Assembly (NCBI GenBank): GCA_001414485.1
Contig: LLEY01000042.1
Location: 310,001 to 374,000 of the forward strand
Length of the DNA stretch: 64,000 nucleotides
Direction: 5' to 3'
Source: Calycina herbarum
Lineage: Eukaryota; Ascomycota; Leotiomycetes; Helotiales; Pezizellaceae
The notes below the pieces were generated by a model. It ran no database searches and was not told where the DNA came from. It saw nothing but the letters and a program-made list of their open reading frames with translations. Made by a program: the position numbers and the translations under genes. Shown here in pieces: positions 25,484-36,775 of this stretch (position 1 is its first letter; each line of letters opens with the position of its first letter).

Positions 25484-27165
25484 TCATCTCGATCGGACAT
25501 CAGTATACGGCGGAGGCGGTCCCGAGGGAATCGCAGAAGAAGTAGCTTCAGGTTTCGGCGTTGGCGAAACGGACGATTTAATCTTACTGGCATCCAAATC
25601 CGAAAGCTTCAAATTCAAGAACTCATGCTTATTCTTCCACTGCTGCTGACTTGCCGCAAACCCTTCGCTCTCAGTTGGAGGTGGAGGGGGATCTGTAATT
25701 TTGGTAATGAGGTATGCGGTGGAAGCCTCAGCAATTCCGTAAATGAGAACCCCGAGTAGAGGAATTCGCTGGAAGATGTAAAATCCGACACCGAATCCGA
25801 ATAATATGCCTTCTCTTTCATGGAACCAGCGTTTCTTTTCTTGTTTGGTGAAGCGGATGCGTGAGAAGTATGGCTCGAGGAGTTCTCTCATCAAACTTCT
25901 TGATGCAAAATAACTTTGTAAGAAGACGACCAAGTATCTTCGAGGCAGGAATAGGCCTGTGCCGAAAACGACAGCAGCTGGCCCGAGTCCTACAACAGTG
26001 TTGAAGGTGTAGAAACTGGCGGCTGGGAGAACGAGCCGGCCGATGTATGGAAGGTATGATAATGCAAAAATGGTTAGAGAAATGCCAGCCTTCTTTCCGA
26101 AACGCATCAAGAACATTGTGATGGCCTCAGCTGTACTCGTCGTATGCGTGCTGCCATCTCGAGTAGCATATTTGCGGAGATTGGGATAATAAGTTTCTCT
26201 CAAGTTGGATGGATCCTCACTCTGGTGTTTGGCGTAGTACTGATGATTACCATGTCAGCAGTGATTCGCCTGGTTTTCAGTTGTAGGTGTAATAATCAAA
26301 AGCTTGGTAAATCTCGCAGTATTGTTCTCCATACACTGAGTGGAACCTCCTATATCAATAAACCCAAGAAAATAAGCAGCTTAATTCTTGGGGATGTCCC
26401 AAGTTTACGCAACCGCTGGGTTGGTAGTCACCCAAGCAAGCCAAAAGGAATAAAAGGCAAGAAAAGAAACGACCAAATATGCTCTAGTTTAGCACAGAAA
26501 TGAAAGAGATTACTTACGGTATCGTCAACCCATCGAAGCCAATAAAAAGGTAAGCTGACACGTCAAAGAAAGATGGATAGATACAACTTACGAGTCCATA
26601 AACCTAAAAGGTCAGCATCGAATACACTAGAAAGCTGGAGGGTACTTACATGTTGTCCAGAGTTGGTGTCATATATCTCATCAAAGTCATGAGAAATAGT
26701 GGCACCTGCAGAACATAATTCTGAATGAAATCGAGCCCATTCACAATCGTATCATCCCATGTGGAACGCTCGAAATCTATGAGGAAAGACGAGAACCAGA
26801 GCAAGATCTTGATCCCAACAACCTGCACTCCCAGTCAGACCAGTGTCACTTTGTTTGTAAGGGTATGTTTTTCCCACGGGAATGGAGATTGCGAGGCGGA
26901 TAGCGATGCCAATAGCCACGGCTATGGCAGCTTGCCTGTAGTGGTCGGAGGTGAAGAGAGCTGGGTTTTGGAGCGCCCGGTATGCTGTAACAATATTCAG
27001 TCAACTATTGCTCAAACGGAGAAATTGAGTGCGATTTGTCAAAGTGACGAACTTACCTCCAACTACCGTGAGCTGTGCCCCGCGAATGATGGAATTTGGC
27101 TCAAAGTTTGAGACCTGGAGCTTCTCCTTGAGCTTCTCCTGCGTAATAAGCGGTTTTTGTGCCAT
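25484..27165 (-). CDS. UsgS-like multi-pass transmembrane protein
   Basis: A fungus-specific membrane protein resembling Aspergillus UsgS, with an EI24/Rrt8-like arrangement of helices. Its molecular function is not established. Six exons: 27165-27057, 26984-26878, 26822-26650, 26603-26592, 26554-26518, 26239-25484 (397 aa). The N-terminus is MAQKPLITQEKLKEKLQ, then AYRALQNPALF and helices around RQAAIAVAIGIAIRLAIS, ILLWFSSFLIDFERSTWDD and FLMTLMRYMTPTLDNMFMDS. In the last exon are GISLTIFALSYLPYIGRLVLPA, PAAVVFGTGLFLPRRYLVVFLQS and a PPPPP linker to a cytosolic Ser/Pro tail. Exon 4 is 12 nt and exon 5 is 37 nt; both are needed to link MTPTLDN to WVDDTYYAKHQSEDPSNLRE. The intron 26517-26240 is unusually long (278 nt). 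Confidence 0.75.
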
Positions 27166-27791
27166 CTTGGCTGTGGCAGACTCTCAGAAGGAGTCGGCTT
27201 AATTGCTTAATTCGTGGAAGGGCTAGGTCGTGTGAGGATATTCCCAAGTTGTGATTCCAGGTGGTGAAGTTTAGGGAGTTTAGGTACTACGTAACCGCTC
27301 CGCTTTGAGCCCCGCAGTGAAATGGGAAATGTTCAAACGGGTCACCAATACCAATGGAGCTTCAGCACCGACCAACCTTCCAGCGCTAGTTTCCAGCCTC
27401 CTCCAGGGCACGCGTTTGTCGGTCGAGCGCATTGTGCCGAATTGACTTTGTTGCTTTTCTGCTTTCGTTACAACTCCAACAACAATACCAACATTCTCTT
27501 CTCGCTCCTTCAATTTGCTTTGCACATCTGTCTCTGCCTCTGTACCAGGTACTACCGCGCGAACGCCACTGTAATTCTTCAACTGCCACCTACATTCCTA
27601 CACCCCCTATCTATCTCGCCTCGTACCGTACCGCTCGCCTTCCACTTCGATCCCTTCCATTCCTTCAGCGAGGGGCTTCGACGAGCTTCGCTTCACCCCA
27701 AGAACATACACACCATCGAGATAACTCACCTTCGACAGCCATCTTCCCCCCCGACATGGTCACACGGTAGCAGCAAGTGCAAGATCTTGCC
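27166..27791. promoter_or_regulatory. Divergent promoter, UsgS-like / INP1
   Basis: A 626-bp shared upstream region. Its right half, from about 27500, is strongly C/T-rich, as expected for a fungal 5' UTR leading into INP1. Frames open here on both strands are compositional and have no family resemblance. Confidence 0.55.
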
Positions 27792-30199
27792 ATGGATTCC
27801 GCCCCACCTCCCACCATCCGCCGCTCCTTCTCCCTCCCTCCCCCCAAATCTGCCATCAATCCCGATCCACAAGTTGAGATTCTCTACAACCTTCCCTCGG
27901 TGCGGATTATCGCTTTCACTACTTCGACCACTACCATTAGACCAGGTTCTAGCAATGGAAGTCCTATCGTTGAAGAAACACCCGGAACGCTTCCCTGGGT
28001 ATCCCGGCTTGAGAGAACGATAGCTGTTGGTACGTATTGATAATTGCTCGAGTATTTGTGGGAGGTCAGGGATTGAGCTTTGGATAACGCGGGGAAATTC
28101 ATGCGTTGAACAACCTGGCTTGGATCGCAATTATCTGAGCTTCTTATCTTGTCCTTCTGTTGGGCGAGACGGTCTAGGATAATTGAAAGTGTTATCCGAA
28201 GAGGTTTGGGGGAATTGGAACCCTAATACTTCCATGGTCCCAAACCTTCTTGAATAATAGCCATGTTTATCCGAGAATGTTTGAAGGAAGATCAGAGAGC
28301 GCGCGCAGGGAGCAATCTGCGATGAATTTCTAGAGAGAACGAACTAACAATTATGTTGTAGGTCCTTTACGAATATATCGAGCACCAGGATCCGTCGCTT
28401 TCCTCAATTGTCAAAATGCTTTGCAACCTATATTACCGAAATCACAGTCTTGGTGTGTGGATGGAGATAGTAAATTCGTTCTGCAGATAAGGCGCCCGCA
28501 ATACTGGCGAATCGAGGTTCCAAATAAAAACCAGGAGGAAAAGATGAGGGTGGAGGAACTGAAAGTAGTTCTGTCCAAAGTATTACTGTTTGAGAAAACA
28601 CCATGCCCCTTTCAGAGACATTTCACGGTCGAATTGCCCGAGCCGCCAAAAACACCCGTTGTGAGACGACCTTGGAGGCCAGTACAAGGACCACAGCCGT
28701 ACTCGTCACCTATCTACGAAAACAAAAGATTGGAAGACGATTCCAGGACAAATTCGCCTTCTACCCAATCTGTCACCAATAGTCCGCAAGTACGACCTAA
28801 GAATGAGCGACCACCAACGCCTTCACAGTCGCCCTCAAAAACACCACGAATTTCTTTGGATCCTCAAAACACAGAATCCTTCAATTCTCACTCCCCGCCA
28901 CATTCTCCCGCGGATCCCCAACAGCCTACCACACCATTAAGGCCCCTTTCTCCTCCAAGCACCATTGACCTTAACAACAGTCCACGGCCGCATACTCCTG
29001 CTACCACTGTAGACCTCAATGATGATTCTACACATGGCTCTCCTACGGACTCTCTACAACTCGAGGATATCTCCAATCCATCTTCTGAAACCATTCAAGG
29101 CCATTGTTCTAATTCACGACCTGGCTCCCCCACATCATCTCGGGAGAATTTGGATAATACAAATGAAACTGAGCCTGTTATCAAAGGACTCGCTCCTTCA
29201 CTATTGAATTCATCACCAGCCCTAGATACGTCAACAAACACCATTTTAGAGGAAAACGAGGATATTAGCGATGTAACAACCGACTCTAAAACCCCAAAGA
29301 GCCGACTTCAACCAGCTTTCCATCCTTTGACTCTAGATCCTGAATCACAAGCTTTGAAAAATTGTGTTAGATCAACAACAGCGCCCCCTGTCTTGTCGTT
29401 TGTTACAAGCCCACCTTCCAAGCGGCGATTAAGATCAAAATCTCCCCTCAGAATATTGACCACGGCAGACTCCACGGAGTCTTCTTCAAGTGTTAGGTCT
29501 TTCCACTCAATTCCTTCATGGCACTCACCTCTGGACCCTCCCTCACCACAATCACCTAGATCATCATCTGCCAGTCCAACTTACCCTTATCCACATGAGG
29601 ATATCGTCCTACCAAAGCGGACGGCCCATGTACGGGAAGACTCCGAGCTTGCGATGCCAATAACACCAGGGGCATGGGAGAGTTCCAATTCCGATGATGA
29701 ATCGGACCCTAAGAGCCCAGAAATAGAAAGAAAGGAGAAGGATCAAGTTAAAGGTGTAAAACCATCTACTTCCGAATCTAATATTCGACATCGTGCTACC
29801 ACCAGCAGCAACTCACGACGCCGGCAGCTTTCTCCCCTCCCTGCAGCTGCCCAGTTTTTTTCTCCATCAACGGCAGCAGTTCGACAACCTCCAAGACGTA
29901 TGCAAACTGCTCGGCACATCCCGACTGCTATAATTCAGAAAACTTGCGAGATTCTGCTTAGCCCACCGAGTCACCTGCTACATTTGATGATTAATATCGC
30001 TTCCAAGATTGCCGCTGGAGAATGGAGAGGTGTACTGTTCTCAGGCTATGGAGAGGTTGCATGGGATTTCGAGGAAGATTATGCTGGGGGGGCGTATAGT
30101 CCTGCTGATGACTTTGGGATACCGCTTCCGAGGTCTAATCTTCCGAGGAGGGGGAAGCAGGAGGCTATTGAAGCTGGTGGGAGTTGGGAAGTTGATTGA
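27792..30199 (+). CDS. INP1: Inheritance of peroxisomes protein 1 (Inp1)
   Basis: Inp1 tethers peroxisomes to the mother-cell cortex and ER in yeast so that they are retained at division. Two exons, 27792-28029 and 28362-30199 (691 aa), with a long 332-nt intron ending CTAAC...GTAG. The conserved N-terminal domain spans the junction: PGTLPWVSRLERTIAVG joined to PLRIYRAPGSVAFLNCQNAL, then SWCVDGDSKFVLQIRRPQYW and a helix ending LLFEKTPCPFQRHFTVELPE. The remainder is a long disordered Ser/Pro-rich region (many SPxS and PxTP motifs), as in other filamentous-fungal Inp1. A basic helix near the C-terminus (CEILLSPPSHLLHLMINIA) could be membrane- or partner-binding. The ATG at 27792 is the first in frame; an upstream GTG is not a likely start. 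Confidence 0.85.
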
Positions 30200-31013
30200 T
30201 CGCGAGGGGTGCGATTTTCATGTGAGGGGATGTTGATGGTGCTTTTTGTTCTGATGCATGATTTTGTTTGTATGAGAGAGATTACTTGTATTTAATATGG
30301 ATTTGGGATGATGGCGTTCTCTACTATGGGTATTTTTTGGGGCATTACTGGATACGATAGGGAGGAATTGGTGTCTGGTATATTGAGTTGGGATACCAAT
30401 TATTTTTGCTTTATACAAAACTGCCAGGTGGAGGCTACCTATAGGGATTATAGAAAAATCACTTCGCCCTTCTGTGAATGCGGGTTTTGTGGTGAAGCTT
30501 TTGTTGTTCCATAGGTTGGGTTGAGAGCTTTGAACACTGCAGGTGGGGGTAAGCTGCGAGTAAACCACGAGTAAACCATAAGTAAGCCAACAAAACATTG
30601 GGAGCCAAAAGAGAGTAGCGAGTAAGCAACGAGTAAGCCGACAAAAACTATTGGGGCCCAAAAAGAGGGTTGCAAGTAAGCGATACTGTGACAAGTGAAC
30701 TAACTATGTATACAAGTTCTACAAAAGTCTGCTGACTCGACCCAACTATGATACTTGCTTGAGTATAGTACTTGATATTCTAATAGCTTACTTGTGAATC
30801 TTCTTTTTGACCCCAAAAATTTGGTTAGCTTACTTGGTAGTTGGTAGCTTACTCGCCAAATATGGTGGCTGGCTTACTTGGTTGTTAGTAGCAGTTCGAA
30901 ACCGTACCCGTAAATCAGAACAACAAGAGTAAGCGCTCCTTAGGCGTCATGGCGTCTATTTCGTTCTCTTCGTTTATGCTTATTTATGCTACAGCTAACA
31001 TAACACGACACTC
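30200..31013. other. Convergent 3' region containing an inverted-repeat element
   Basis: An 814-bp space between the 3' ends of INP1 and CUE3. It is not coding. Its central part, about 30540-30905, is the repeat element listed separately. Confidence 0.6.
30540..30905. repeat. Inverted/direct repeat element built on a CNAGTAAGC motif
   Basis: Two direct units at about 30554-30620 and 30618-30690 (beginning CGAGTAA, with ACAAAA and TTGGG in the middle) are matched by an inverted unit at about 30785-30860. The motif AGTAAGC or AGTAAAC occurs about six times on the left; its complement GCTTACT occurs four times on the right. Transcribed through, it could fold as an imperfect hairpin. I found no clear target-site duplication and no coding. 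It may be a MITE-like relic or a local rearrangement. Confidence 0.65.
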
Positions 31014-33111
31014 TCAACCCGCAAACCCACCCCTGGCCATCTTCTTCGCCCTCCCTTCCCGACGGTTGTGATTCGCTCTCGAGCCCTTGTTAGCTTCCTT
31101 CCCCCGTCTCGCAGCCTCCGTGCTCCTCTCCCCCGTCGGACCCGCGACATCCCCTCTTCCTCTTCCTCTTCCTTTTGGCGCCCCTCGAAGTTTTCCTCCT
31201 CTACCACGATCATTGGGTCCATACCCAGTATTGGCATCTGAATCCTCTGTTCCTGAACCGGTGGGTGTAGCTTTCCAACTCGAAGCCTTGAGTTCTCTTT
31301 GCTCGCCGCCAAAGTGGGAGAATTTCGCTTCGAGACGACGCATTTGTCGCGTATCACGGGAGAGCATTAGAGCCCAGCCTTCGAGTGATTCATCCGTCAT
31401 TCCTGTTTCTAATTTCAACGCTGTTCTTGCTGGACTCCTTCGTGTTGCTTGGTCTCGACCGAATACACCAGGATTGGATTTATATGCTTTAAAAAGCGAT
31501 TCATCCTGCGCATCCCTCAGTTCGTGGGAAAGAGAGGGTTCGTTTGTATTCCCTGGGGTTGCGGAATCCACAGTTCCTCCTACATCGGCGGTATCATAGG
31601 TGTCGTCTCGCTCGTCGTCGTCCGAGTCGAATGTTGCGAGGGCTGCGAGGATAGCTGCTTTGGCGGGGGCGGTGGATTTATCGTCTAGGACAGAGTCGGC
31701 TGTTAAGTTGGGATTTCGACGGCCGATGTGAAGTTTGGATGTTTTAATGGTAAGATTGTCGAAGGCGTCGTTGTCGAATATGTTGCGGCGCTCTGGGATG
31801 TTGGATGTGTATTCTGGGGGTGTGGAGTGGGGTGCTAGGTTGGGGGCTAGGTCTCCTGTGGGTTGGGTTGGTGGGGAGCTGGTGGTCATTAGTATATGTT
31901 TCTTGTTTGTGGAGTTGGATGACTTACAATTCTTCTGATCGATCTGCTTTCTCGAGATGGGGTGGTAGTGAACCATCTAGAAGATGGGAAATGACTTCTT
32001 CTGTGTTATCCCCATACTCATCCAGCAGCTTAACCACAAACCCCGATCCTAGATCCGGAAATAAATCTTGGACTTGGGATATCAGACTCATACGATGGAT
32101 ATGAATCTGACCACCCGACCCGAAATCATCCCCACCAGCAGTAACACCCTTCCCCTTATCAACCCGTCTCTTAACCTTCCTAGCAGGTCTCTGAACACCC
32201 CCAGCCTTCTTAAACGTCTCCAAAGTCTCAAGAACTGAAGCCGCTCTCCCACTTCCCGAACCGCTTGCTGCTATCCGTTGTTGAACTTGCTTCAAAATAG
32301 GTGTAACAGTAACCAATTCCGCAACCAGAGAATCATTCACATTCGTCGGTCCAGCTTTATGTTCCACAGCCGCGGCCTCCAGAGAATAAAGTTGATCAAT
32401 AAGCGAAGAAATGCGTGGCTTCTCATCTTCCGTAAGTCCGATGAGACAAAGGTAAGTAGTTGAGATTATGACTTTCCGCAAAGGTGGATTCATAATCTTG
32501 TAACAGCTTATGAGGGAATCGAGGAAATCACTTCCAGCCAGGAAGAATGCGGAAGCGTCGGGTGAGGCGTGGAGAAGTTGGTTTAGTCTTTTGAGATCTT
32601 GCTCTGATTTTTTGAGATTTCCTTTGAGACCGGCTTCTAATTCTTTGATGAGGGAGATTTTGAGGGTGTTGAGGGAGGGTTCCAAAGCTTCGGAGTGTTT
32701 TTTGAAGACCATCGATATGATTTTTCCTCCTTGTCTTCGTCCGTAGACTTTGCATATATCCGCGAGGAATTGCCATCGTAACAAGCTCTCAGAAGGAGGG
32801 GTAGCCTCTAGAAGTTTGTAAGACAACAGAAAACTTTGTTTCCGCAAGAGATGTGATTTTGATCCCTCGACTGGAGGAATATTTTCATGGGTCGTAGCTG
32901 TCTCTGTGATATAAGAAGCGAGGAAGGTTGAGAGAGATTCGTCCTTGAGAGAGAGTCGGGTGAATTCTGAAGGTGGAAATGAGAGGTGTGCCCCTGCTAT
33001 GCTGATCCATGCATCGAGACATGCTTCCCATTCCTGGGGAACGATATGACTTCTCCACGCCGCTTCAGGGAAGGGGGCGAGAGGCGGAAGGGGTCCGGTT
33101 TTGGTTGCCAT
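31014..33111 (-). CDS. CUE3: CUE-domain protein, ASCC2/Cue3 family (ribosome quality-control trigger factor)
   Basis: ASCC2 (yeast Cue3/Rqt3) binds ubiquitin on collided ribosomes as part of the RQT/ASC-1 complex with Slh1 and Rqt4. Two exons, 33111-31928 and 31878-31014 (682 aa), joined by a 49-nt intron with a TACTAATGAC branch. Features: an N-terminal helical ASCC2 domain starting LPPLAPFPEAAWRSHIVPQEWEACLDAW-like; a CUE domain at about residues 340-385 (SLISQVQDLFPDLGSGFVV, LDEYGDNTEEVISHLLDGSL); then an acidic/disordered region with ERRNIFDNDAFDNL and FDSDDDERDDTYD, both typical of the family; and a C-terminal Gly/Arg-rich basic tail (RGRGRGDVAG, RREGRAKKMARGGFAG). It is divergent from uS10, another ribosome-related gene. 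Confidence 0.88.
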
Positions 33112-33564
33112 ATCGAGTGAGAAGTTGAGGGGTATTATTGAGGATCTTGAAGGCTGAAGGTCGAAGGAGAAGAATTCCGCTCAAAAATGCAGCAAAAAGA
33201 AGGTAAGAAGAAAAGGAAGGAAAAAGTCGACTCTCATGTCAAACTACCATCAAATCTCCAACCTCAACCTTGAAAAGAGAGTACTTTGACTCACGCCGGT
33301 GAATGAACGATTACAGCTTGAATCGACAAACGGGGACAAGGTTATGTACGAGGCTGACAAAATTGTCCCCAACCAATCAGCACCCACCTCGCTTGTGCCG
33401 ACGCCAAGAGTTCTCCCCACAGAACCAAATCTCAAAAAAGGTCCGGCCTCGACTTTTGAACTTCCTCATCGCAATCCAACAATTCCACGATCACCTTCAT
33501 CACTTTGCCGTAACTGAAAAATCGTTCGAGTCGTGAAGGACCCATCCAAAAACACACAAACAAG
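33112..33564. promoter_or_regulatory. Divergent promoter, CUE3 / ribosomal protein uS10
   Basis: A 453-bp region shared by a ribosome quality-control gene and a ribosomal protein gene. I see no unambiguous regulatory motif. The uS10-proximal part is A/C-rich. Confidence 0.55.
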
Positions 33565-34056
33565 ATGTCTTACAACAAGCCAGAGAAGGGAGAGTTCGGC
33601 GAGGGCCCAGTACGTTTCACCCCACCAAAAAATATCGCGATCGCGAATTCCCCCAGCTTGACAGCGACTAACAATCTTCTCGCAGAAAACCCACAAGATC
33701 CGTATCACCCTCACCTCCCGAAAGGTCGATTCCCTCGAGAAGGTCTGCCAGGAGCTCATCGAGCGCGCCAAGTCCAAGGACCTCCGCGTCAAGGGCCCAG
33801 TCCGTCTCCCAACCAAGACTCTCAAGGTCACCACCCGAAAGACCCCTTGCGGAGAAGGTTCCAAGACATGGGATACCTTTGAGATGAGAATTCACAAGCG
33901 ATTGATTGAGTACGTCTGCGAATCTGCGAACAATTTATATGGGGGATACAATTGCTAACAAGTTCTCGTAGTCTCAACGCCCCTACTGAAGTCGTCAAAC
34001 AAATCATCATCAACATCGAGGCCGGTGTCGAGGTTGAGGTCACCATTGCTGCATAA
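33565..34056 (+). CDS. RPS20: 40S ribosomal protein S20 (uS10)
   Basis: uS10 sits in the head of the small ribosomal subunit; in stress it is a site of regulatory ubiquitylation at collided ribosomes. Three exons: 33565-33609, 33686-33909, 33972-34056 (117 aa, the usual length). The matches are essentially full length: [76 protein letters not shown] and the C-terminal [13 protein letters not shown]. Its neighbour CUE3 belongs to the pathway that reads the ubiquitin mark on uS10 and other small-subunit proteins. This adjacency is suggestive but may be chance. Confidence 0.97.
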
Positions 34057-34376
34057 ATGTATCATCATATGGGGAATTGCTGTGACGATGGATAGATATA
34101 AGAAATTACATCAATCTACTATGCTTTCACGTTTCGACGGAAGCTTCTCAATGCAGAAAATCGCTTGAGCATTAAGCTATGAAGTTTTGACCGTCTAAAA
34201 ACCATCTTGAAAGTATATACAAAGTGCGCTCTGCTGTATTGTCAATTGATATGTCGCCAGGAAAGTTCCTAGAGAAACCCCTCAAAATGCTACCCATCCC
34301 CCAATATTATTCCCGCTCTTTGGAATTTTCTGAAGATCCCATCAGATAACTCGTTGAAAAAGCACCCATCCCTTTA
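34057..34376. other. Convergent 3' intergenic region
   Basis: A 320-bp interval between the 3' ends of uS10 and the unrecognised Cys/His protein gene. I see no other feature. Confidence 0.6.
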
Positions 34377-36080
34377 TCATACCACCTCCAATCTTTTGGT
34401 GCCAGGATGCTGAACTCTTTGACGAGGACGTCCTCTGATGGGACTTTCGTCACTAGAGGCCTCGTACGAGAACCCATCCGAGTCCACTTCTTGCTTCTTG
34501 TGTTGGAATGGAATCCAGTTTCTCAAGCTACTTCTCAACTTCTCATTCCCCTTCTTTGCGTCCTTCTCATCCTTTGCTTCAATTGATGCATCAACGTATT
34601 GCTGGAAAGGATCAGAGTCGACGTATGCCCCATGCTTCTGCTGTTGTGCCGTTTCGCGTTTTTGCTTCCAGGACTTTGAAAGAGGCACGTTTTTCAGCCA
34701 ATTTGATGTTCGTCCGGGAGGGACACTCTCTTTTCGTTCCGGTTTATCAAAGTCTAGTGCGACGCCCTTGTCGGAGCCCAGTATTGTGGTGGCCTGTGAC
34801 CAATTTCTTAGGCCGGGTTGTGAGGAATGGTCTGAGGGAACGCTTAAATGTACATCGCGTTCGACGGATTTACGTTGCGAGTCTGGATTTCGTATTGCCA
34901 AAGGACCCTTAGTTTTCTGGAGGTGATTGGTTCCAAGAGGTAGTTTCGCCACAGGGGACCGCGAAAGAGGTGACTTTGGTGGGTTGGGTAAGATTAAGGT
35001 GAGAGGAATATTTTCGTTGTCTGCGGCCTCTTGCTGTTCGAGGACTGTTGGAAGTTTATTCATCATCTCTCCCAGCTTTGCTTTATCAGCCGCTCTTTCA
35101 GCCATGTAATCTTGAGATTGTTCAACGCGGTCGAATTCTTCGATGTCATCGCTATCTTCAACTAGCTCCAGCTGGACATGTTCGTTCTGCGGTACAGCAT
35201 GATCTGTCTCTGCGAAATCCCTGACCATCACACCACTGGCTTCTGGGGCGTCTGGATTGCCCTTCACAGACATGTCCTTCTTGTAGTACTCGATGGGCTC
35301 AATAGCAATACCCTCGATAACAGGAATGTTCTCCATAACCGGAAGACCGAATGAAAATTTCCTCTCCTTGGAATTGGCACTAATATCCTCGACCCATTGC
35401 TGCTTTGCCTTCTCGGGAATTCCCTGATCCAAGGATATGGAGGTTCTAGACTTCTCATACATAGCGACGGTACTTGGATTTCGCGTCCTGTAAGTCATAT
35501 CAACTCCCTTCCCCTTGTATTGTTCCACCCCAGGCATCAAGTAAGTCCCAGCCATCAAGGGTATGATTTTATTATGGAACATGCTCCAGGCTTGTTTTCC
35601 CAGTTGTAAAGCAGTCTTCTTGATACTCTTCTCGCTGGGCGACACGTCTCTCTTGGAAAGAGGATCTTCAACTGCGTGGTTTTGGCTCAGATAAGGCGTC
35701 TCTGTCTGGATGGAAGAAACTGTTGGGTTGAAAGCAATAGGCACCTGACTCCCTGGAAGCGTCTCGAGTGAGATCCTGGTATTCCATACTTCTCGCAAGA
35801 TGGCAGCGCCGGCAGTGCAATTTTTATCGCAGATACAGTGGATTGAGAAGAGGAGAGGGCATTTTTTGTCGTGGCAGTAGACGTATTCGTGGGGGTGGTC
35901 TTTGCGTCTTTGCGGACGGAAGGCGGTTTCCTTTTCTGTTGGAGTGGGAGGGGGTGTTGGGAGGGGAGCCTCGAACTCGAGGGATTCTTGACCCATTTGG
36001 GGTGGTTTTTCGGGAGTGGGAGCGGCGGGGGAGGGGAGAGAGAGGATGGAGGGCGACGGAGACTCTTCCATTGGCCTCAT
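34377..36080 (-). CDS. Unrecognised protein with a small Cys/His cluster, 567 aa
   Basis: I do not recognise this gene. It is a single open reading frame from the ATG at 36080 to TGA at 34377. The N-terminal 50 residues are Pro/Ser-rich (PLPTPPPTPTEK). A compact Cys/His cluster follows at residues 69-88 (C69, H70, C74, H81, C82, C84, C88, in YCHDKKC and HCICDKNC), which could bind zinc. A more ordered part around residues 165-290 contains QLGKQAWSMFHNKIIPLMAG and YLMPGVEQYKGKGVDMTYRT. The C-terminal half is disordered, basic and Ser/Pro-rich, compatible with a phosphorylated scaffold. A GTGAGT donor upstream at about 36142, paired with the AAG acceptor near 36086, suggests a 5' UTR intron. 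Unbroken length and codon-like composition support a real gene. Confidence 0.7.
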   Translation of the reverse strand: MRPMEESPSPSILSLPSPAAPTPEKPPQMGQESLEFEAPLPTPPPTPTEKETAFRPQRRKDHPHEYVYCHDKKCPLLFSIHCICDKNCTAGAAILREVWNTRISLETLPGSQVPIAFNPTVSSIQTETPYLSQNHAVEDPLSKRDVSPSEKSIKKTALQLGKQAWSMFHNKIIPLMAGTYLMPGVEQYKGKGVDMTYRTRNPSTVAMYEKSRTSISLDQGIPEKAKQQWVEDISANSKERKFSFGLPVMENIPVIEGIAIEPIEYYKKDMSVKGNPDAPEASGVMVRDFAETDHAVPQNEHVQLELVEDSDDIEEFDRVEQSQDYMAERAADKAKLGEMMNKLPTVLEQQEAADNENIPLTLILPNPPKSPLSRSPVAKLPLGTNHLQKTKGPLAIRNPDSQRKSVERDVHLSVPSDHSSQPGLRNWSQATTILGSDKGVALDFDKPERKESVPPGRTSNWLKNVPLSKSWKQKRETAQQQKHGAYVDSDPFQQYVDASIEAKDEKDAKKGNEKLRSSLRNWIPFQHKKQEVDSDGFSYEASSDESPIRGRPRQRVQHPGTKRLEVV

Positions 36081-36775
36081 GGTTTCTTGAGGTTTTTTAG
36101 ATTTTGTGTTGAGAGTTGGGATAAGAGGGAGGGAACTCACGTTTTGCGTGCGAGCTTGCACTTGTGTATTGGATATTGGATGTCTCGAAGCGGGTTGATT
36201 GGTATCCAGAAATGAGTGGTGATAATGTGTGTGATATCAATGGTTGTGCTTTGAGAAAGCATGTGGTGATGATGATGAATTGTTGGGAGAGAGACGCATG
36301 TGAAGAGACTCATCCAGGGTTTTTACGGAGGAAGGAGTGAGTTAGCAAAATGAGACTGGGTTTGGGGTTGTGAGGGAGGAGCTTTCAGCATTGTTGACTT
36401 GAGATTTCCTTGGCTCTCGTTAATCGTACCTTCCAACCTCGCAGTAGACAAGAAAAGCGCTCGTTGTAACACACTTTCTATAGAGATTACCCAACTACTT
36501 TGGAACAATCGAACTTCATTGTTCAAGCCGTCTAGGTAAATATTAAAGTGTCCCAAGTATTTAGGTAAATCACCTTGCATTATCCGAGAAAGTTGGGACA
36601 ATGAGCTAGGTAGGCAGGTACGAACCGGAAGGTATTTACTGCCGCTATAATATCGTCTACCGCGAGCCAACTTACAGCCTTGAGCAGAACCCCGACCCGA
36701 AACCCTGCATGGGTTTTGATTGTTCTTCAACTTGAGTCTTGGAAGAGGTATCACAACTGCCGCAAGAATTTAATA
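36081..36775. other. Upstream region of the Cys/His protein gene
   Basis: About 700 bp of presumed promoter and 5' UTR, ending at the TA duplication of the MITE. A 13-nt stretch (AGTTGGGACAATG region, 36591-36603) resembles the complement of sequence at 41906-41919 upstream of the metacaspase. It has no coding content. Confidence 0.45.
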
